From: Oscillospiraceae bacterium
GTDB taxonomy: Bacteria > Bacillota > Clostridia > Oscillospirales > Acutalibacteraceae
Assembly (NCBI GenBank): GCA_031268095.1
Contig: JAIRXU010000056.1
Coordinates: 1 to 64,000, forward strand
Direction of reading: 5' to 3'
Length of the DNA: 64,000 nt
Under the pieces are notes generated by a model. It searched no databases and was not told where the DNA came from. It saw only the letters and a program-made list of their open reading frames with translations. Shown here one piece after another: positions 1 through 8,890 of this stretch. Every line of letters starts with the position of its first letter. Position 1 is the first letter of the stretch. Made by a program: the position numbers and the translations under genes.

Positions 1-24
1 TGGGAGTCTATTTTACCACATTAT

Positions 25-813
25 TTGAGATCTTGCACCTGTTTTCTTTTGTGTGCTTTCTTATTTTTCGCTCTGTCTTTCCATGGCTTTTACTCTCGTT
101 TTGCGCGGGTGGTAACACGCTACCTCGGCAACGATACATATCCCGCCATCATTGACGCGGATATGCACCGGCAGGCGCGGGCGGTCAAGGACTCGAACAA
201 CAATCAAAAGTCTAAGAGCGAGCAACCTGACCGCCTGCCCTGTACGGTAGAATGCGCCCTATGCGGCGCGAAGATGAGCCGACGCCACGACTCGCGGCGC
301 AAGGCATCACAGGAGGTGTGGACGTGCCAAAACCCCGAATGCCACATCATCGTCAATCTCGGCGACGATGCACTGCTGACCGACATCACCGCCATTCTGA
401 ACCGGCTGATCGCCAATCCGTCACTGATTGAACCCGGCAGCGGCTCTGCCGCCTCGCCGATGGAGGTCAGGCGTTTGCAAAACGAAGCCGACCGGGAGTT
501 GGATAGCTTCGAGTTTGACAAGGACAAAGCGCAAAAGGTACTCTTCGCGCTGGCAAAGGAAAAATACCGGCACATCGACAACAGACAAGTGAAAAGCTAT
601 ATGGCGAGAGCGGCGTTCGAGAAATCGAAGCTGCTCTCTTCTTTTATGCCCGAACTCTTCAAGCGCACGGTGCTGAAGGTTCGGTTGGACGCGGGTGGGA
701 ATATCGCCCTCGTCCTCAAAAACAATCAAATCATCGAAAAGGAGGATGACCATGCAGACGATGACAATAATGCCACCGCTGGCAATGCCGCCGCAGACAG
801 TCCTATCGCCTAA
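25..813 (+). pseudogene. Truncated recombinase-associated zinc-ribbon protein
   Basis: The reading frame is open to the left edge; the first available start is TTG at 25. From about residue 33 the protein resembles the C-terminal half of large serine recombinases: a RYLGNDTYPAIID stretch typical of the recombinase domain, then a CxxC...CxxxxC zinc ribbon (CALC near residue 77, CQNPEC near residue 100) and a helical tail. Short partner proteins of this kind normally start some 80 residues earlier with the rest of the recombinase domain. Here the first 30 residues are hydrophobic and unlike the family, so the 5' end appears to have been replaced or deleted. The catalytic serine domain is absent, so it cannot recombine DNA alone. 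Its 3' end overlaps the next recombinase by 62 bases, which is usual for paired recombinases. It may still be a working accessory subunit. Confidence 0.55.
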
Positions 814-2422
814 AACGGTACGCAAAATCCCCGCCAAGCCGGAGTTCGCCTCCGACGCCACGGTGAAAAGACCCAAGCGGGTAGCAGCCTACTGCCGGGT
901 GTCCACCAAAAAAGACGAACAGCATCTCAGTTACGAGGCACAGAAGGACGTATACACCGAGAAAATCATGAGAAACCCCGAGTGGCAGTATGTCGACATT
1001 TACGCGGATCGCGGGATTACCGGCACCCAAGCCACCAAACGCCCCGACTTTATGCGGCTGATCCGTGACTGCAAAAAGGGTAAGATCGACCTGATCATCA
1101 CGAAATCGGTCACGCGCTTCGCCCGGAACACCCTCGACAGCCTCGAACACGTCCGGCTGCTGAAAAGCATGGGAATCGGCGTCCTGTTCGAGATACAGAA
1201 CATCAACACGCTGACGATGGCAAACGAGATGATCCTGACTATGTACGCGGGCATGGCACAGAACGAATCGGAAAACATCTCCGCCAACGTCCGCTGGGGC
1301 TGGCAACGGAGTTTCGCCAAGGGCAAGGTCAACATCAGCTACAAGAGTTTTCTTGGCTACCGCAAGGGCGCAGACGGACAGCCGGAGATCGTGCCGGAGG
1401 AAGCCGCCATAGTTCGCCGCATTTACAATGAATTCCTCATGGGCTTTACACGCAAACAGATTGCCGACAGCCTCACCGAACTGGGCATCCCCACCCCGAT
1501 GGGCAAAGGCACATGGTTGCCGTCCACAGTACACTCGATCCTGCGGAATGAAAAATATACCGGCGATGCCCTGCTGGGCAAGACCTACATCCCCGACTGC
1601 CTGACCCACAAAGCGGTGGCAAACAACGGCGAGATGCCGCAATACTACGTCGAGAACAATCATCCCGCCATCATTGAACGCGGGGTGTGGAACCGGGCGC
1701 AGGAGGAGCTGGCTCGGCGTGGCGGCAAGCGCAAGGTCAAGGAGAAAGGCACCACGAGTGAGCAGGGCAAATACTCCAGCAAATACGCCCTGACCGAGCT
1801 ACTCATCTGCGGCGAATGCGGAACGCCCTACCGCCGAGTCACATGGAGCAAGAACGGCAAGAAAAAAGCGGTGTGGCGGTGCATCAGCCGCCTCGACTAC
1901 GGCAAGCAATACTGCAAGGAATCGCCGACCGTCGAAGAAAGCGTTCTGCAGGACGCCATCCTCGAAGCCCTCGCCCGGTTCGTCCGGCAAAACTCCGCCG
2001 CGCTGGATGTCCTGAAACAGCACATCGGCATGGCACTCTCCGGCGAAGCGGACGGCGATGACCCCTACGCGATACAGGCGCGGATCGGCGAGATCGGCGT
2101 CGCCCTGAACGACTTATATGAGCTGATAGCCCAACCGGGCAACGAGGACGGCTGTGAGAGCCAATTTGAAGCCCTGTACGGCGAGAAAGCCGCCCTCAAG
2201 GAAAAGCTGGCGGCAATCAAGGCGACCGCCAACCACGCCAGCGCAGAGCAGTCCCGGCTGGACGAAATCTTCACCGTCGCGGATGGACTCCGCAACAGAC
2301 CGCTGGAGTGGGAAGAACCACTAATCCGGCAGATGGTGGAATGCGTCAAGGTGGTCAGCAAAAATTGGATTCGCATCCGCTTCCGCCCCGGAATCGAGTT
2401 GGACGCGGGGCTGGATGCTTAA
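752..2422 (+). CDS. Large serine recombinase
   Basis: Site-specific DNA recombinase that would insert and excise the element at the left of the window. The 556-residue protein has the resolvase catalytic domain at about 45-190, with the nucleophile Ser51 in YCRVST and the conserved R in TRFARN; a recombinase domain at about 200-300; and a zinc ribbon at about 350-400 (CGECG ... CISRLDYGKQYC). A helical tail follows. The ATG at 752 is chosen because AAAGGAGG sits six bases upstream; the ATG at 746 lies inside that ribosome site. The gene overlaps the truncated partner upstream, and the two were probably translated together. Length and domain order are normal for the family, so it looks intact. 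Confidence 0.93.
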   Translation: MQTMTIMPPLAMPPQTVLSPKTVRKIPAKPEFASDATVKRPKRVAAYCRVSTKKDEQHLSYEAQKDVYTEKIMRNPEWQYVDIYADRGITGTQATKRPDFMRLIRDCKKGKIDLIITKSVTRFARNTLDSLEHVRLLKSMGIGVLFEIQNINTLTMANEMILTMYAGMAQNESENISANVRWGWQRSFAKGKVNISYKSFLGYRKGADGQPEIVPEEAAIVRRIYNEFLMGFTRKQIADSLTELGIPTPMGKGTWLPSTVHSILRNEKYTGDALLGKTYIPDCLTHKAVANNGEMPQYYVENNHPAIIERGVWNRAQEELARRGGKRKVKEKGTTSEQGKYSSKYALTELLICGECGTPYRRVTWSKNGKKKAVWRCISRLDYGKQYCKESPTVEESVLQDAILEALARFVRQNSAALDVLKQHIGMALSGEADGDDPYAIQARIGEIGVALNDLYELIAQPGNEDGCESQFEALYGEKAALKEKLAAIKATANHASAEQSRLDEIFTVADGLRNRPLEWEEPLIRQMVECVKVVSKNWIRIRFRPGIELDAGLDA

Positions 2423-2491
2423 AAATATATATGACAACACACGAGCAGCCTCCATCGCAGGGGCTGTTCCTTTTGGAAGGAGAATCGCACT

Positions 2492-3340
2492 ATGGTAAAG
2501 ATAGGCCGCCCCATCAACGGCATCTCGCTGAACGGACTGGAATTTGTGCTGGATGAGAAGGGCTATGAAATGACCTTTGCGGACGCAGCCGCCGCGCTGG
2601 AGTTCCTGCGCGGGCAGGGCTATACGGATGAAATGATTGAGGACAATGGAATCGTGTTCTCCGATTACGAAACGGAGGATAAATTCTATTTGGACAAGGA
2701 AAGCGGCATCGTCCGCTGGCTCTACTACAACCCCGACAGCGATGCCGGAGGGCAATATGTTGAGAATGTGCCGGACTTTGCGCTAATCCGCGAAGCCGCC
2801 GATGAGGAAGACTTTTTCGACCACATCGGCAGTTGCTGCAAGCAGTATCTGATTGACATCGGCACGGACGACTTCGCGGGATACGACGAACACTTCAAAA
2901 CAATTCCCGGCGATTTTGAGGGCTGCACCGGAGCAACGCAAGCTGCGCTGATTGCGGCGGCCAACGCCACTCTGACCGAAGGGCGCGTCCTCATCACTCC
3001 GGACAATATCGAAATAGACCGTGAGCTTTTTATTGAAGACGACCACATCAACGCCTATATCGGCGCGTGGTTCGACGTGGATTCCCGATTTGGTACGCAG
3101 ACCCATGACACCGATGACTATGTGAATGTGTACGCCAACTACTACCCCGAAACCGAGGAACTGGAGGTCGGCTACACGCTAATCAAAGCAGACGGCTCCG
3201 ACAGCGATTTTATAGCGGTGGAACTGGCCGACAGCGAGCGCGACGCCATCCTCGAAAAGCTGCGCGAAGCCGGGCTGGATGAGTGTATCGCCGAAATGCA
3301 AAGCGACCCGGACGAGGACGTCGGGATGCAACTAAACTGA
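2492..3340 (+). CDS. Unrecognised acidic protein, recombinase cargo 1
   Basis: I do not recognise this 282-residue protein. It is acidic, has no signal peptide or membrane segment, and starts after a good ribosome site (GGAAGGAG). The last ~115 residues (about 165-280) form a domain that recurs in the next gene: shared landmarks are the D..I..ELF..DD/GD.I.AY segment, WFDVDxRFGTQT, the ANYYPE motif, and an acidic PDED tail. The N-terminal halves are unrelated. It lies 70 bases behind the serine recombinase on the same strand, so it is probably cargo or an accessory gene of the mobile element. No catalytic motif is evident. Confidence 0.7.
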   Translation: MVKIGRPINGISLNGLEFVLDEKGYEMTFADAAAALEFLRGQGYTDEMIEDNGIVFSDYETEDKFYLDKESGIVRWLYYNPDSDAGGQYVENVPDFALIREAADEEDFFDHIGSCCKQYLIDIGTDDFAGYDEHFKTIPGDFEGCTGATQAALIAAANATLTEGRVLITPDNIEIDRELFIEDDHINAYIGAWFDVDSRFGTQTHDTDDYVNVYANYYPETEELEVGYTLIKADGSDSDFIAVELADSERDAILEKLREAGLDECIAEMQSDPDEDVGMQLN

Positions 3341-3356
3341 AGGGAGAAAACAGTCA

Positions 3357-4217
3357 ATGAAACAAGATAATAATCCACCCCGCGTGTTCGCTTATATGCG
3401 GGTAGGCAGTAGCCAGCAGATGTTCAAATCCAATGCCGACATGGTGCGGCACTTCTTTCAAGAATTGCTGGATGACGGCAAGGAGCATTCCTACAAGCAA
3501 ATCTGTAGCTATATCAACGACAAAACGAACGGACGCAGAGTGGACGGCGGGCGATTAACCGATGAAACCGTCCACTCCGCCATTTGGTATCTGTTCAAGC
3601 ACGATAATGACTTCCGTTACGCGCAGACTCGCAAGGGCTATTACCAAAAGAACAGCGCGGAGAGTCTGCTTGGTGACGGTAAAAGCAGTTTGCGTCAGGT
3701 TTCCCTGCAGACCCTATACGAGGCGAAAGAAAAAATCCAAATTCACGCCGCATTGCCGGGCATATCGGAGCAGGAGCAAAAGGATGTGTCGCAGATACTG
3801 CGGAACATCATAGGCGCAATTGATCAGGCAATTGCAAGAATTGACGGCAATGTCTTGGATGCCACGCGGATAACCTCTGACAATCTGCAAATCACCGACG
3901 AGCTGTTCGCCGATGGCGACCGTATAACCGCCTATTTCGGCACATGGTTCGATGTGGATCAGCGGTTCGGAACACAAACCGAAGGCACCGACGCCTATAT
4001 CGACCTCTGCGCCAATTATTATCCGGAGGACGAAACTCTCAGCGTTTATTATATCCTGCACGACACGGACGGCGCGGAGCGCGATCCCGTTTCAGTGACT
4101 AATCTGACTGAGTATGAGCGCGAAATCATCTGGCAGCTTATGATAGACGCCGGGTTGGAAAAACGCATCGCGGAGATATCCGAGCCGGACGAGGACGAGG
4201 GAATGAAAATGGAGTAA
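3357..4217 (+). CDS. Unrecognised protein with winged-helix-like N-terminus, cargo 2
   Basis: A 286-residue protein of unknown function, 16 bases after the previous gene and preceded by GGGAGAAAAC. Residues about 25-100 read like a winged-helix fold (an HSYKQICSYIND helix followed by an RKGYYQ strand region), suggesting nucleic-acid or regulatory binding; this is inference. A helical middle leads to a C-terminal domain (about 165-286) that is paralogous to that of the upstream gene (WFDVDQRFGTQT, CANYYPED, final EPDED). The two genes therefore look like a tandem duplication with swapped N-termini, carried by the recombinase element. A terminator follows directly. Confidence 0.68.
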   Translation: MKQDNNPPRVFAYMRVGSSQQMFKSNADMVRHFFQELLDDGKEHSYKQICSYINDKTNGRRVDGGRLTDETVHSAIWYLFKHDNDFRYAQTRKGYYQKNSAESLLGDGKSSLRQVSLQTLYEAKEKIQIHAALPGISEQEQKDVSQILRNIIGAIDQAIARIDGNVLDATRITSDNLQITDELFADGDRITAYFGTWFDVDQRFGTQTEGTDAYIDLCANYYPEDETLSVYYILHDTDGAERDPVSVTNLTEYEREIIWQLMIDAGLEKRIAEISEPDEDEGMKME

Positions 4218-4218
4218 C

Positions 4219-4256
4219 ACTGCTGAAAATTCACAAAATCGGTGTTGCTCTTTTTT
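4219..4256 (+). terminator. Terminator ending the mobile-element operon
   Basis: AACACTG pairs with CGGTGTT (one G-T pair) around an AT-rich loop and is followed by a CTTTTTTG run. It lies immediately after the stop of the second cargo gene. Confidence 0.6.
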
Positions 4257-4273
4257 GCTAAATATGCTATAAT
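4245..4273 (+). promoter_or_regulatory. Putative promoter for the GtrA-like gene leader
   Basis: TTGCTC, 17 bases, then a perfect TATAAT. It overlaps the preceding terminator tail. Transcription would begin near 4280, giving a leader of about 285 bases before the GtrA-like start at 4564. The -10 is perfect but the -35 is poor. Confidence 0.45.
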
Positions 4274-4345
4274 ATAAAAAATGGCGCAGGGATTGCAACG
4301 CCAAGCTAAATCGCATGGCATCTTTTTAGGCGTACCCTGCCAGCG

Positions 4346-4383
4346 GCGCTGGGGGCAATTCCGCCTCCAGCGCACTTTTTTTT
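4346..4383 (+). terminator. First leader terminator / attenuator hairpin
   Basis: A 10-bp stem (GCGCTGGGGG with CCTCCAGCGC, one G-T pair) is followed two bases later by a run of nine T. It stands inside the leader between the putative promoter and the GtrA-like gene, so it would stop most transcripts unless it is regulated. Immediately upstream, GCAGGG (4283-4288) can pair with CCCTGC (4335-4340) to close a ~50-base leader structure. I do not recognise this as any known riboswitch. Confidence 0.6.
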
Positions 4384-4509
4384 CGCAGCCATGCCCCTCG
4401 TCTCACCGGCGTTTTTCTGGGGGGCGCGGCGTCCCTGCGGCAAGCAACGGAAGCCGCGGGTTTTTTCTTTCGGCGGGACAGACGGGAACAGCGAAAAGGC
4501 GGACGCCCC

Positions 4510-4540
4510 GCCGCCGAACGAACCGGCGGCCCCATTTTTT
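4510..4540 (+). terminator. Second leader terminator hairpin
   Basis: GCCGCCG pairs with CGGCGGC around AACGAAC, followed by CCCATTTTTT. It lies only 20 bases before the ribosome site (AAAGGAG) of the GtrA-like gene, so two terminator-like hairpins stand in series in this leader. The rest of the gap 4218-4563 shows nothing else recognisable. Confidence 0.5.
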
Positions 4541-4563
4541 GACAACAGGAAAGGAGTGCGCCA

Positions 4564-5148
4564 ATGAGCAGCGCAACAAACGAGCCCCAGCCCTTCCTGG
4601 ACCGGCTGGACAACCATCCCTTCGCAAAGAAACACGCGGAGCTCTGGAAATTCCTGAAGTTCCTCTGCGCCGGCCTGATTGCCTCCGGGCCGGACCTTGG
4701 CACACAGATGCTATTCCTATACTTATTCCGCGCATGGAACGTAACCAAGCTGCCCCACTTCTTTTTCTTTGATCTCCTGGCCCGGACGCTCCCGCCCCGC
4801 GACGGGTTCAGCCTCGCCACCGTCGTCTATTCCTTTATGATTTCCACCTGCGTCGGTTACACCATTTCCTTCATCCTCAACCGCAAGGTTGCGTTCCACG
4901 CTGACTCCAACGTCGCGCTGAGCACCTTTTATTACGTCCTGCTCGTGATTTTCACCATTGCGGCGACGAGTCTGATCGGTCCGACGCTGGAAGGCGCGGT
5001 GGGTAAAATCACGTTTTTGCCGACGGTCATGGTGCAGATTCTGAGCAAAATCATTTCGATGGGGATTCCCAATTTGTGGGTGTACCCGGTCAACCGGTTC
5101 ATTATTCACCGCAAGAAAAAAGAGAGCGTTTCCGCGGCGGTGGCCTGA
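4564..5148 (+). CDS. GtrA-like membrane protein
   Basis: A 194-residue integral membrane protein with four hydrophobic segments (about 35-55, 85-110, 125-145 and 155-180) in the pattern of the GtrA/DPMS family. These proteins help move polyprenyl-linked sugars for surface polysaccharide or glycosylation. The FILNRKVAF motif after the second helix and the NRFIIHRKK basic C-terminus are typical of the family (the NR..F signature). AGGAAAGGAG precedes the ATG. No glycosyltransferase partner is adjacent, so the substrate is unknown. The gene sits behind a leader with two terminator-like hairpins. Confidence 0.8.
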   Translation: MSSATNEPQPFLDRLDNHPFAKKHAELWKFLKFLCAGLIASGPDLGTQMLFLYLFRAWNVTKLPHFFFFDLLARTLPPRDGFSLATVVYSFMISTCVGYTISFILNRKVAFHADSNVALSTFYYVLLVIFTIAATSLIGPTLEGAVGKITFLPTVMVQILSKIISMGIPNLWVYPVNRFIIHRKKKESVSAAVA

Positions 5149-5189
5149 GGGCCCGGCCGCGGTTCCCTGAAAAAAAGGGAGGGTCTTCG

Positions 5190-6440
5190 ATGTCTTCTGT
5201 GTGTCATTGGGTGGTCCGGGGGACCAAACTGGCGCTGTGCTGGCTGCTCAGCGCGGCGTCGCTGTTGCTGCCGCTGGGCAGATGGCTGCCGGAAAAGAGC
5301 GGCGCGGACGAATTATTCAATCGGTATGTTCTCCGGTATACGGCGCAAGTCCGCCTGAAAGGCGAGATTTCGTATAGCGTCGGCAGCCGGAAGACGACGG
5401 AAACCTTCTTTTTGGAAGCGGCGGAAGAACCGGCGGAATTTGCCAGCTTCATTGACGGATTCCTGGAAGGCAGGCTGGGGCGGGCCGCCGGGGAACTGAC
5501 ACTTTCTCCGCTGGAAGGCGAAGGAAGCTACCAGGTCAAAGAATGGACGCTGTCGCGTGTGCGTCCGCCGAAAAATTCCCAGCTGCTGTTGGAAGACGCT
5601 TTCTGCCGGGTGGGAATCAACCTGGCCTGGGGCGGGGCGGTGGACGCCTTTGTCTGGAAAGGCGCGCCGACAGGATTCACGAACCTGCTCAACCGCGCGG
5701 ATCCGGGGCGGCTGCTCCAGCAAGCCTATTACGGCACCGAGGAGCCGCCGTACGCACAGGGCGACTGGGGCGGAGAGAGGCCGTGGCCTTATAATCCCGT
5801 CCAGGGGGGCGACATGGACGGCAACGGGTCCAAGCTGGTGGATTATACGGTGCAGGACAAGCGGATCAGAATCAAATGCCGCCCGGCGGACTGGGCGAAG
5901 CACGGCGAGCTGACGCCGTCTTATATGGAAAACACCTACACGCTGGACGACGGGCTGCTGACGGTGGACAATCGTTTTGTGGATTTCAGCGGCTACACGC
6001 ATCCCGCGCGGCACCAGGAAATGCCCGCCTGCTACGTCGTGACCGCGCTGGACACGTTCCGCTTTTACGACGGTCCTGCGCCCTGGACCGGCGGGGCGCT
6101 GACGGAGAAAACCGATCTGCCGTTCTGGGACGGCGGCAACCCGGCGTGTTATTTCCCGCTGGATCCTGCCAACACAGAGACTTGGTGCGCCTGGACCATG
6201 GGCACGGGGCCGGACGCTTTCGGGCTCAGCGTATATACGCCCGGAGCGGAACTGCTGATCGGCGGCGTCTTTTCCGGGGTGGGCGGCGAAAAAATCACCT
6301 TTGACCCCAACGCGGGCGCCACCGGCTATATGGGCGTTGTCCGGACGCTCCAGATGTCCGCCGAGCCGTTCGAGTACACGTATTATCTGACGGCGGGCCC
6401 CCTGTCGCAAATCCGCGGGCGCTGGCTGGCGATCCAATGA
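5190..6440 (+). CDS. Secreted or membrane-anchored protein of unknown function
   Basis: A 416-residue protein that I do not recognise. The start at 5190 is set by AAAAAGGGAGGG upstream; an earlier ATG at 5076 overlaps the GtrA-like gene and has no ribosome site. Residues about 8-30 are a hydrophobic signal or anchor (LALCWLLSAASLLLPLG), so the rest is probably outside the cell. The body is rich in aromatic and glycine residues with a beta-sandwich look, and has tracts such as ENTYTLDDGLLTVDNRF that recall mutarotase-like or carbohydrate-processing folds; this is only a resemblance. It sits 41 bases after the GtrA-like gene and before the lipase-like gene on the same strand. Confidence 0.7.
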   Translation: MSSVCHWVVRGTKLALCWLLSAASLLLPLGRWLPEKSGADELFNRYVLRYTAQVRLKGEISYSVGSRKTTETFFLEAAEEPAEFASFIDGFLEGRLGRAAGELTLSPLEGEGSYQVKEWTLSRVRPPKNSQLLLEDAFCRVGINLAWGGAVDAFVWKGAPTGFTNLLNRADPGRLLQQAYYGTEEPPYAQGDWGGERPWPYNPVQGGDMDGNGSKLVDYTVQDKRIRIKCRPADWAKHGELTPSYMENTYTLDDGLLTVDNRFVDFSGYTHPARHQEMPACYVVTALDTFRFYDGPAPWTGGALTEKTDLPFWDGGNPACYFPLDPANTETWCAWTMGTGPDAFGLSVYTPGAELLIGGVFSGVGGEKITFDPNAGATGYMGVVRTLQMSAEPFEYTYYLTAGPLSQIRGRWLAIQ

Positions 6441-6508
6441 CCTGCGCGCAGAGCGCCGGGGCCCATCAATAGGAGGGAATTTCATCAGCCGGAGGGAGGG
6501 CGAGGGGT

Positions 6509-7846
6509 TTGTTATACGGAAAGCGGGCGATATTTTTTCCGCTGACGTTTTGCCTAATGAACAGCGTACTGCTGGCTGCACACTGGGAAGGGCATACCTC
6601 CCTGAAGATCGCGGCGGTTCTGTTCCTGACGGCGGCGTTCCTGTATTATAATATCAGGCCGGGAACCGGCGGGGACGCGCCGGGCAGGCAGCGGGTCCTG
6701 GCCGGCGGACGCGAGCTGATGACGGCGTATTTGATCCTGTTTCCCTGCGAAGTCTTCCTTTCGCTGGCGCTGGGCCTGACCGGAACGGTCCGGGCAAGCG
6801 CGCCGGTCTGGGCGATGCACGGCATCCTGAGCGCAGCGCTGGTTTCGGTCCTGGCGCTGAACGGCGCGATCCGCGCGGCCGCGACCGCAAAACAGCTGGG
6901 GACGGTGCACCGGGTGTGTCTGGTGCTGCTTTGGTGGATGCCGCCGGTCAACCTGGCGCTGCTGGGCGTGACGTGCCGGACGGTGAAAAGGGAATGCCGG
7001 TTCGAGCGGGAGAAGCGGCGGCTGGACGCCGCCAGGAAGGGGGAGGCCGTTTGCGGGACGAAGTATCCGATCCTGCTGCTGCACGGGATCTTCTTCCGGG
7101 ACTGGAAATATTTGAACTACTGGGGCCGGATTCCGCAGGCGCTGACGGACAACGGGGCGAGCGTTTTTTACGGCAACCACAATTCCTCCCTGCCGGTGGA
7201 GCAGACCGCGCAGGAGATCCGGCGGCGGATCCTGGAAATCCGGCAGGAAACCGGCAGCGAAAAGGTCAACATCATCGCGCATTCCAAAGGAGGCATTGAC
7301 GCCCGCTACGCCATCAGCTGCCTGGGGATGGACGCGCACGTTGCTTCCCTGACCACGATCAATACCCCGCACAGGGGGAGTTCCCTGGCGGGGACGCTGC
7401 TGGACAAGTCGCCGGAAAAACTGGTGGCGGCGGTCGGGAAGCAGTACAAGAAAATATTTACCAAATTAGGGGACAGCGACTGCGACTTCTTCGGCGGCGT
7501 ACAGGAACTGACCGCGGAACGCTGCGCGGCGCTGAACGAAACGGCGGCGGACCGCGCGGGGGTTTTGTATCAAAGCGTCGGTTCGGCGATGAACAGCGCG
7601 GCAAGCAGGATCCTACCGCTCAGCGCGGGGTATGCGATCATCCATCCGATCGAAGGAGAAAACGACGGGCTGGTCGGCGCCGGATCCATGGCTTGGGGGA
7701 ACTTCCTGGGCATCCTGCGGTCGGCGGAAAAAACAGGAATTTCCCACGGAGACATGATTGACATGACAAAGAAGAACATCCGCGACTTCGACGTATGTGA
7801 GTTTTATGTAAAGCTGGTAAGCGGGCTGAAGGAGCGGGGGCTGTGA
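6509..7846 (+). CDS. Membrane-attached lipase-like alpha/beta hydrolase
   Basis: A 445-residue protein starting with TTG behind GGAGGGAGGG. The first ~170 residues hold several hydrophobic helices (about 8-50, 70-95, 105-125, 140-160). From about residue 185 a lipase-type alpha/beta hydrolase follows: the LLLHGIF oxyanion region, nucleophile Ser259 in IIAHSKGG, NTPHRGS, and a late Asp/His pair (ENDGLVG and SHGDM) that would complete the triad. The nucleophile elbow reads AHSKGG, as in cell-bound triacylglycerol lipase/esterases. Substrate unknown. The fusion to a multi-helix membrane domain suggests action on membrane lipids or lipid-linked compounds. Confidence 0.82.
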   Translation: MLYGKRAIFFPLTFCLMNSVLLAAHWEGHTSLKIAAVLFLTAAFLYYNIRPGTGGDAPGRQRVLAGGRELMTAYLILFPCEVFLSLALGLTGTVRASAPVWAMHGILSAALVSVLALNGAIRAAATAKQLGTVHRVCLVLLWWMPPVNLALLGVTCRTVKRECRFEREKRRLDAARKGEAVCGTKYPILLLHGIFFRDWKYLNYWGRIPQALTDNGASVFYGNHNSSLPVEQTAQEIRRRILEIRQETGSEKVNIIAHSKGGIDARYAISCLGMDAHVASLTTINTPHRGSSLAGTLLDKSPEKLVAAVGKQYKKIFTKLGDSDCDFFGGVQELTAERCAALNETAADRAGVLYQSVGSAMNSAASRILPLSAGYAIIHPIEGENDGLVGAGSMAWGNFLGILRSAEKTGISHGDMIDMTKKNIRDFDVCEFYVKLVSGLKERGL

Positions 7847-7973
7847 GGGGGGACACGGAGCGCTGGCAGAGCAGACACGAGCCCTTCCCTGCGCGCATCC
7901 CGAAAGTCCCTATTTCTGTACGCCTAATAAACACTTGCGTTTGACTTGACCATTGCTCCCCAGGAGACCCCAA

Positions 7974-7999
7974 AAGCCGCTGCCGGAAAGCAGCGGCTT
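7974..7999. terminator. Bidirectional terminator between convergent genes
   Basis: AAGCCGCTGC and GCAGCGGCTT form a 10-bp perfect stem with loop CGGAAA. A-rich and T-rich flanks on either side let it act on both strands. It separates the hydrolase (plus) from copZ (minus). Confidence 0.7.
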
Positions 8000-8069
8000 T
8001 GGCATTGTCTGCGGCGGTTTCGGTTTTGGCGCGCGGCCGGCTGCCGGATCCTCAAGGGGGGAACCCCCG

Positions 8070-8276
8070 CTAGACGACGTCATACCCCTGGGCCTCAATT
8101 TCTGCCCGGAGCGCCGCCAGACCGGTCAGCGCGGCGTCGTGTTCCACCGTCACGGTGCCGGCCGCGAGATCCACCGCCACGCCGGCCACGCCCGGCAAGG
8201 GAGAGAGCGCGCCGGTCACGGCTTTCACGCAATGGTCGCACATCATGCCGTCCACTCGGATGATTGCTTTGTCCAT
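8070..8276 (-). CDS. copZ: Copper chaperone CopZ
   Basis: A 68-residue heavy-metal-associated (HMA) domain with the metal site GMMCDHC (two Cys) in the beta-alpha-beta-beta-alpha-beta layout. It would bind Cu(I) in the cytosol and hand it to CopA. The ATG at 8276 is preceded by AAGGAGGCGATT; the longer frame from 8318 has no ribosome site. It is the last gene of a five-gene minus-strand operon. The second residue of the motif is Met rather than the usual Thr, which occurs in some CopZ proteins. Confidence 0.9.
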   Translation of the reverse strand: MDKAIIRVDGMMCDHCVKAVTGALSPLPGVAGVAVDLAAGTVTVEHDAALTGLAALRAEIEAQGYDVV

Positions 8277-8317
8277 GAAATAATCGCCTCCTTTATGGGT
8301 GTAGTATACCACCAACA

Positions 8318-8890
8318 TTACGCGAAGTCAAACGGTTTGAGTAATTTCCAGACGGTGGCGGGCCGCCCGCCGATTTCCACCTGCACTGGCGCGTAGGCCC
8401 AGCCTTCGACGTTTTCCGGGTCGAGCCCGGCGGCGATCAGCGGTTCCGGGTTCAGGACGAAGACGATGTCTTTGTCCTGGGGGCCGCCGGTCGTGCCGTT
8501 GGTCCGGAGGTCCTTGGCCCACTCGAAGAGATTGCCGCCGCCGAAGGTGATATTGTAGTGATCCATGGCGGCATGGTAACCGAGGGCCAGACGGTTGTTG
8601 TTTTTGATCATGAACTGAAAGGCTAAGCCGTCCGCACCGCGCAGGCCCGCCGCGAGGAAGGGTGAGGGATCAATCTCCATCCAGTAATAACCGCCGGATT
8701 CCCGAAACGCCGCGCCGTCGAGCACAATTTCCTGCCCGGCGACGGCGCGGACCTCCGCCAGCGCCCGCTGCGCGTCCTTCCCCACGACGTCCAGCGTCCC
8801 GCCGCTATTGTGAAAAATCAGGAACAGAAACCCGCCGAGGGCAAGCCCGGCGGCCGCGACGGCGGCGCCAATTTTTCCGCTTTTTTTCAT
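8318..8890 (-). CDS. Membrane-anchored protein of unknown function in the copper operon
   Basis: A 190-residue protein with an N-terminal hydrophobic anchor (about 8-27) and a soluble extracytoplasmic domain; I do not recognise the family. Four bases overlap the 3' end of copA (ATGA), so it is translationally coupled. It has no obvious Cys/Met metal cluster, but carries His and Met residues in a [13 protein letters not shown] segment. Its place between copA and copZ argues for a role in metal handling outside the membrane; that is inference from context alone. Confidence 0.65.
   Translation of the reverse strand: MKKSGKIGAAVAAAGLALGGFLFLIFHNSGGTLDVVGKDAQRALAEVRAVAGQEIVLDGAAFRESGGYYWMEIDPSPFLAAGLRGADGLAFQFMIKNNNRLALGYHAAMDHYNITFGGGNLFEWAKDLRTNGTTGGPQDKDIVFVLNPEPLIAAGLDPENVEGWAYAPVQVEIGGRPATVWKLLKPFDFA

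Noticed and set aside
4275..4560. Known riboswitch in the GtrA-like leader
   Set aside because: I compared it with the fluoride, c-di-GMP and ZTP riboswitch patterns I remember; none fits the conserved bases.
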